Origin: an uncultured Lachnospiraceae bacterium
Lineage (GTDB): Bacteria > Bacillota > Clostridia > Lachnospirales > Lachnospiraceae
DNA length: 7,306 nt
Assembly: GCA_910588865.1 (NCBI GenBank)
Contig: CAJUSJ010000128.1
Span: forward strand, 1-7,306
Reading direction: 5' to 3'
In this document: positions 5,981-7,306 of the stretch, one piece after another
How positions within the stretch are numbered: position 1 is the first letter of the stretch
Layout of the letters: every line of letters begins with the position of its first letter
Position numbers and translations under genes: made by a program
The notes under the pieces: model-generated
Seen by the model: the letters and a program-made list of their open reading frames with translations, nothing else
What the model was told of the DNA's origin: nothing
Database searches by the model: none

Positions 5981-6069
5981 GATTGAAATAGATGCTTAAA
6001 ACTTAAGAGGAATATACTTATGCAAAGTAAGAAAGTGCTGCAACATGTATTTCTGGTTTGGGATAGAGA

Positions 6070-6075
6070 TATAAT
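6070..6075 (+). promoter_or_regulatory. Possible -10 box upstream of the polysaccharide operon
   Basis: Perfect TATAAT. The hexamer 17 bases upstream (GTATTT) is a poor -35, so activity is uncertain. Transcription from near 6082 would place the inverted repeat and terminator-like hairpin in the leader RNA of the glycosyltransferase genes. Confidence 0.3.
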
Positions 6076-6114
6076 AGGGACAACCAAGGGATCCTTTATA
6101 AAATAAGAATTTCT

Positions 6115-6276
6115 CAGTCTCTTGACTGTCAGAAAAACTATTTGTGAGATGAATATACCATCTTATTGGTCATAGAGAAGGAGGAATCTTTAAGCTATAA
6201 AAATGGTTTCTTAGTTGACTCTGTTTGACTGATGGAATACTTAAAAAAATCACAAAAGAGGACAGTCAGGAGCCTG
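6115..6276. repeat. 16-bp imperfect inverted repeat enclosing 130 bp
   Basis: CAGTCTCTTGACTGTC (6115-6130) matches the reverse complement of GACAGTCAGGAGCCTG (6261-6276) at 14 of 16 positions. In RNA, 12 contiguous pairs form (6119-6130 with 6261-6272, one G·U). A nested second match, TTTGTGA (6141-6147) with TCACAAA (6250-6256), could extend the fold. In DNA the arrangement resembles a small promoter inverton: on the - strand inside it, TGG-TATATT is an extended -10-like sequence (TATATT opposite 6152-6157). Which reading is right cannot be decided here. Confidence 0.55.
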
Positions 6277-6301
6277 TGCCCGGTACCGACACAGGATTTT
6301 T
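6273..6301 (+). terminator. Terminator-like hairpin (possible attenuator) in the polysaccharide leader
   Basis: CCTGTG (6273-6278) pairs with CACAGG (6290-6295) around an 11-base loop, followed by ATTTTTG. The stem is short, so strength is modest. Its 5' arm overlaps the last four bases of the inverted repeat (6261-6276), so the long-range pairing and this hairpin may compete, as in an antiterminator/terminator pair. Transcription of the downstream genes would need read-through or a later promoter. Confidence 0.5.
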
Positions 6302-6354
6302 GATGTTGTAGAAAAAGTAAATGCGGATAAACCTGTTTGCGGCATAGAGATTAT

Positions 6355-6480
6355 ATGCTAAAAAAGAATATTTGCAGAGATTTTCATATATCTATACACC
6401 CAATAGAGTATGGTGATTTTGCAAATGACAGAAAGCTTACTATACATGTTCAATTTCTGAGTGGGAGTTATGTACTATGA
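6355..6480 (+). CDS. Candidate small ORF (41 aa) overlapping the next gene by ATGA
   Basis: ATG at 6355 opens a 41-codon frame (MLKKNICRDF...FLSGSYVL) whose TGA overlaps the ATG of the glycosyltransferase subunit in an ATGA, the usual geometry of translational coupling. No good Shine-Dalgarno sequence precedes it (only AGAGA), and no family is recognised. It may be a leader peptide, the remnant of a lost first gene, or chance. The next gene has its own GGGAG site, so coupling is not required. Confidence 0.25.
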   Translation: MLKKNICRDFHISIHPIEYGDFANDRKLTIHVQFLSGSYVL

Positions 6481-6953
6481 AATATGAGGCAGACAGAGAA
6501 TATATTAAAGTCTGTTTGGTTGGCTCTTCCGGTGGTCACTTAACACACTTATATATGTTAAAGCCTTTTTGGAAGGGAAAAAATCGTTTTTGGGTTACTT
6601 TCGATAAGGAGGATGCAAAAAGTCTGTTAGAAGGTGAGAAAATGTATCCTTGTTATTATCCGACAAATCGAAGCCTTAAAGCGTTAATCAAGAATACTGT
6701 TATTGCCTGGAAAGTTCTACGTAAGGAAAAGCCAGGTCTAATTATTTCTTCCGGTGCGGCAGTGGCGGTTCCATTTTTTTACCTTGGTAAACTGATGGGT
6801 GCAAAGCTGATTTACATAGAAGTATTTGACCGTATAGATAAGTCTACCATGACAGGGAAAATGGTATATCCGATTGTAGACAAGTTCATTGTGCAATGGG
6901 AAGAGCAAAAGAAGGTATACCCAAAGGCAATCAATTTAGGCAGTATCTTTTAA
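6477..6953 (+). CDS. Polysaccharide glycosyltransferase accessory subunit, PssD/Cps14F (Alg14-like) family
   Basis: 158-aa membrane-associated partner of a split glycosyltransferase. In this family (Cps14F, PssD; Alg14 in eukaryotes) it brings the catalytic subunit to lipid-linked sugar at the inner membrane and boosts activity. Seen here: KVCLVGSSGGHLTHL (residues 11-25) with the diagnostic SSGGHL; a central IISSGAAVAVPFFYLGKLMGA (about 89-109, a hydrophobic helix with the family 'SGA' turn); LIYIEVFDRIDKS (111-123); and the closing FIVQWEEQKKVYPKA. The length matches the family, so it is complete. The ATG has GGGAG nine bases upstream. The next gene follows after 11 bases and is the expected catalytic partner. 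AT-rich codon use contrasts with groEL, typical of a variable surface-polysaccharide locus. The sugar transferred cannot be told; Cps14F/G adds beta-1,4-galactose. Confidence 0.92.
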   Translation: MKYEADREYIKVCLVGSSGGHLTHLYMLKPFWKGKNRFWVTFDKEDAKSLLEGEKMYPCYYPTNRSLKALIKNTVIAWKVLRKEKPGLIISSGAAVAVPFFYLGKLMGAKLIYIEVFDRIDKSTMTGKMVYPIVDKFIVQWEEQKKVYPKAINLGSIF

Positions 6954-6964
6954 AGGGGAATAAG

Positions 6965-7306
6965 ATGATATTCGTAACCGTAGGAACACATGAACAGCCA
7001 TTTAACAGACTTGTTAAAGCTGTAGATGAACTAAAAAAAGATGGAATTATCACTGAGGATGTCATTATTCAGACAGGATTCAGTACATATGAACCTAAGT
7101 ATTGCCAATGGAGCAAACTGGCTCCTTATCAGCAAATGATAAAGAATATTGAGGATGCTCGAATTGTTATTAGTCATGGTGGCCCAGCCAGCTTCATAAT
7201 GCCATTGAAAATTGGTAAAGCACCTATTGTTGTACCACGTCAGCATCAGTTTGATGAACATGTAAATGATCATCAAGTAGAGTTTACGAGAAATGTTGCG
7301 AAAAGA
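6965..7306 (+). CDS. Polysaccharide glycosyltransferase catalytic subunit, PssE/Cps14G (Alg13-like, GT28 C-terminal) family; 3' end outside window
   Basis: 114 codons are present and the frame is open at the window end; the family is about 160 residues, so roughly a third is missing. It provides the nucleotide-sugar-binding, catalytic half of the two-part enzyme. Motifs: MIFVTVGTHEQPFNRLVKAVD at the N-terminus (family start VTVGTH..PF.RL), VIIQTGFS (33-40), and ISHGGPASFIMPL (69-81), the HGG loop of GT28 C-terminal domains. The VVPRQHQFDEHVNDHQ box (89-104) contacts the sugar nucleotide in relatives. AAGGGG lies six bases before the ATG. The 11-bp gap to the upstream subunit implies one transcript. 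The order Cps14F-like then Cps14G-like is the usual one in capsule and EPS loci. Confidence 0.93.
   Translation, partial: MIFVTVGTHEQPFNRLVKAVDELKKDGIITEDVIIQTGFSTYEPKYCQWSKLAPYQQMIKNIEDARIVISHGGPASFIMPLKIGKAPIVVPRQHQFDEHVNDHQVEFTRNVAKR

Larger units (their letters stand above)
5981..6476 (+). other. AT-rich non-coding leader region before the polysaccharide genes
   Basis: About 500 bases without a long coding frame. It holds a small dyad CTTAA-AAC-TTAAG (5995-6007), a TATAAT box (6070-6075), a 16-bp imperfect inverted repeat (6115-6130 and 6261-6276), a strong AAGGAGG with no start codon at useful distance (6178-6184), a terminator-like hairpin (6273-6301) and a 41-codon frame at 6355-6480. 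A long structured leader is common before polysaccharide operons that use attenuation or antitermination, but no known element (ops, EAR) was recognised. Confidence 0.55.

Noticed and set aside
6119..6301. 6S RNA or a known riboswitch
   Set aside because: A rod-like fold can be drawn, but apart from the 12- and 7-bp pairings it relies on short weak stems, and no conserved riboswitch or 6S core was recognised.
7031..7276. - strand 81-codon frame near the window end
   Set aside because: It is antisense to the clear PssE/Cps14G-type glycosyltransferase frame, which is open to the window edge.

Overview
The window looks like a piece of a Clostridia chromosome, most likely a Lachnospiraceae-type gut anaerobe. 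This is inferred from protein style: a GroEL ending in a Gly/Met tail, a small two-helix membrane protein of a type seen in that family, a long-form Rpn nuclease, and a tyrosine integrase starting MARHGENIRKRADGRWEGRY. No species can be named from the sequence alone. All supported genes are on the + strand.

Layout. (1) 1-1570: the 3' part of groEL, GC-rich and housekeeping in character, closed by a strong terminator hairpin. (2) 1664-2158: a small predicted membrane protein of unknown function. (3) 2159-2704: a gene-free, hairpin-rich stretch with a 26-bp perfect palindrome, a second 12-bp hairpin, a possible promoter and three 62-bp tandem repeats. Each repeat carries small hairpins, and the array runs into the ribosome binding site of the next gene. 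(4) 2705-3472: an Rpn-family (PD-(D/E)XK, 'YhgA-like transposase') nuclease gene with its own terminator at 3566-3604. (5) 3628-5079: a complete tyrosine recombinase gene enclosed by perfect 37-bp inverted repeats. Each repeat is built on a palindromic core resembling a recombinase crossover site. A second pair of repeats, in direct orientation, lies in the gene's leader and at its 3' end. (6) 5141-5980: a second tyrosine-recombinase-like protein that has lost its catalytic residues and the C-terminal tyrosine. (7) 5981-6476: an AT-rich, non-coding leader with a possible promoter, a 16-bp imperfect inverted repeat enclosing 130 bp, and a terminator-like hairpin. (8) 6477-7306: the first two genes of a surface polysaccharide (EPS/capsule) cluster, a split glycosyltransferase of the PssD/PssE (Cps14F/Cps14G, Alg14/Alg13-like) type. 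The second gene runs off the end.

How the parts may work together (inference). A recombinase gene inside its own inverted repeats, a catalytically dead paralogue, a leader with inverted repeats and then a polysaccharide operon together suggest phase-variable or recombinase-linked control of surface polysaccharide. The int promoter appears to lie inside the invertible segment and no clear terminator separates int from the downstream recombinase-like gene. Flipping the segment could therefore change transcription entering the polysaccharide locus. The fall in GC from groEL to the glycosyltransferases fits an accessory locus beside core genes.
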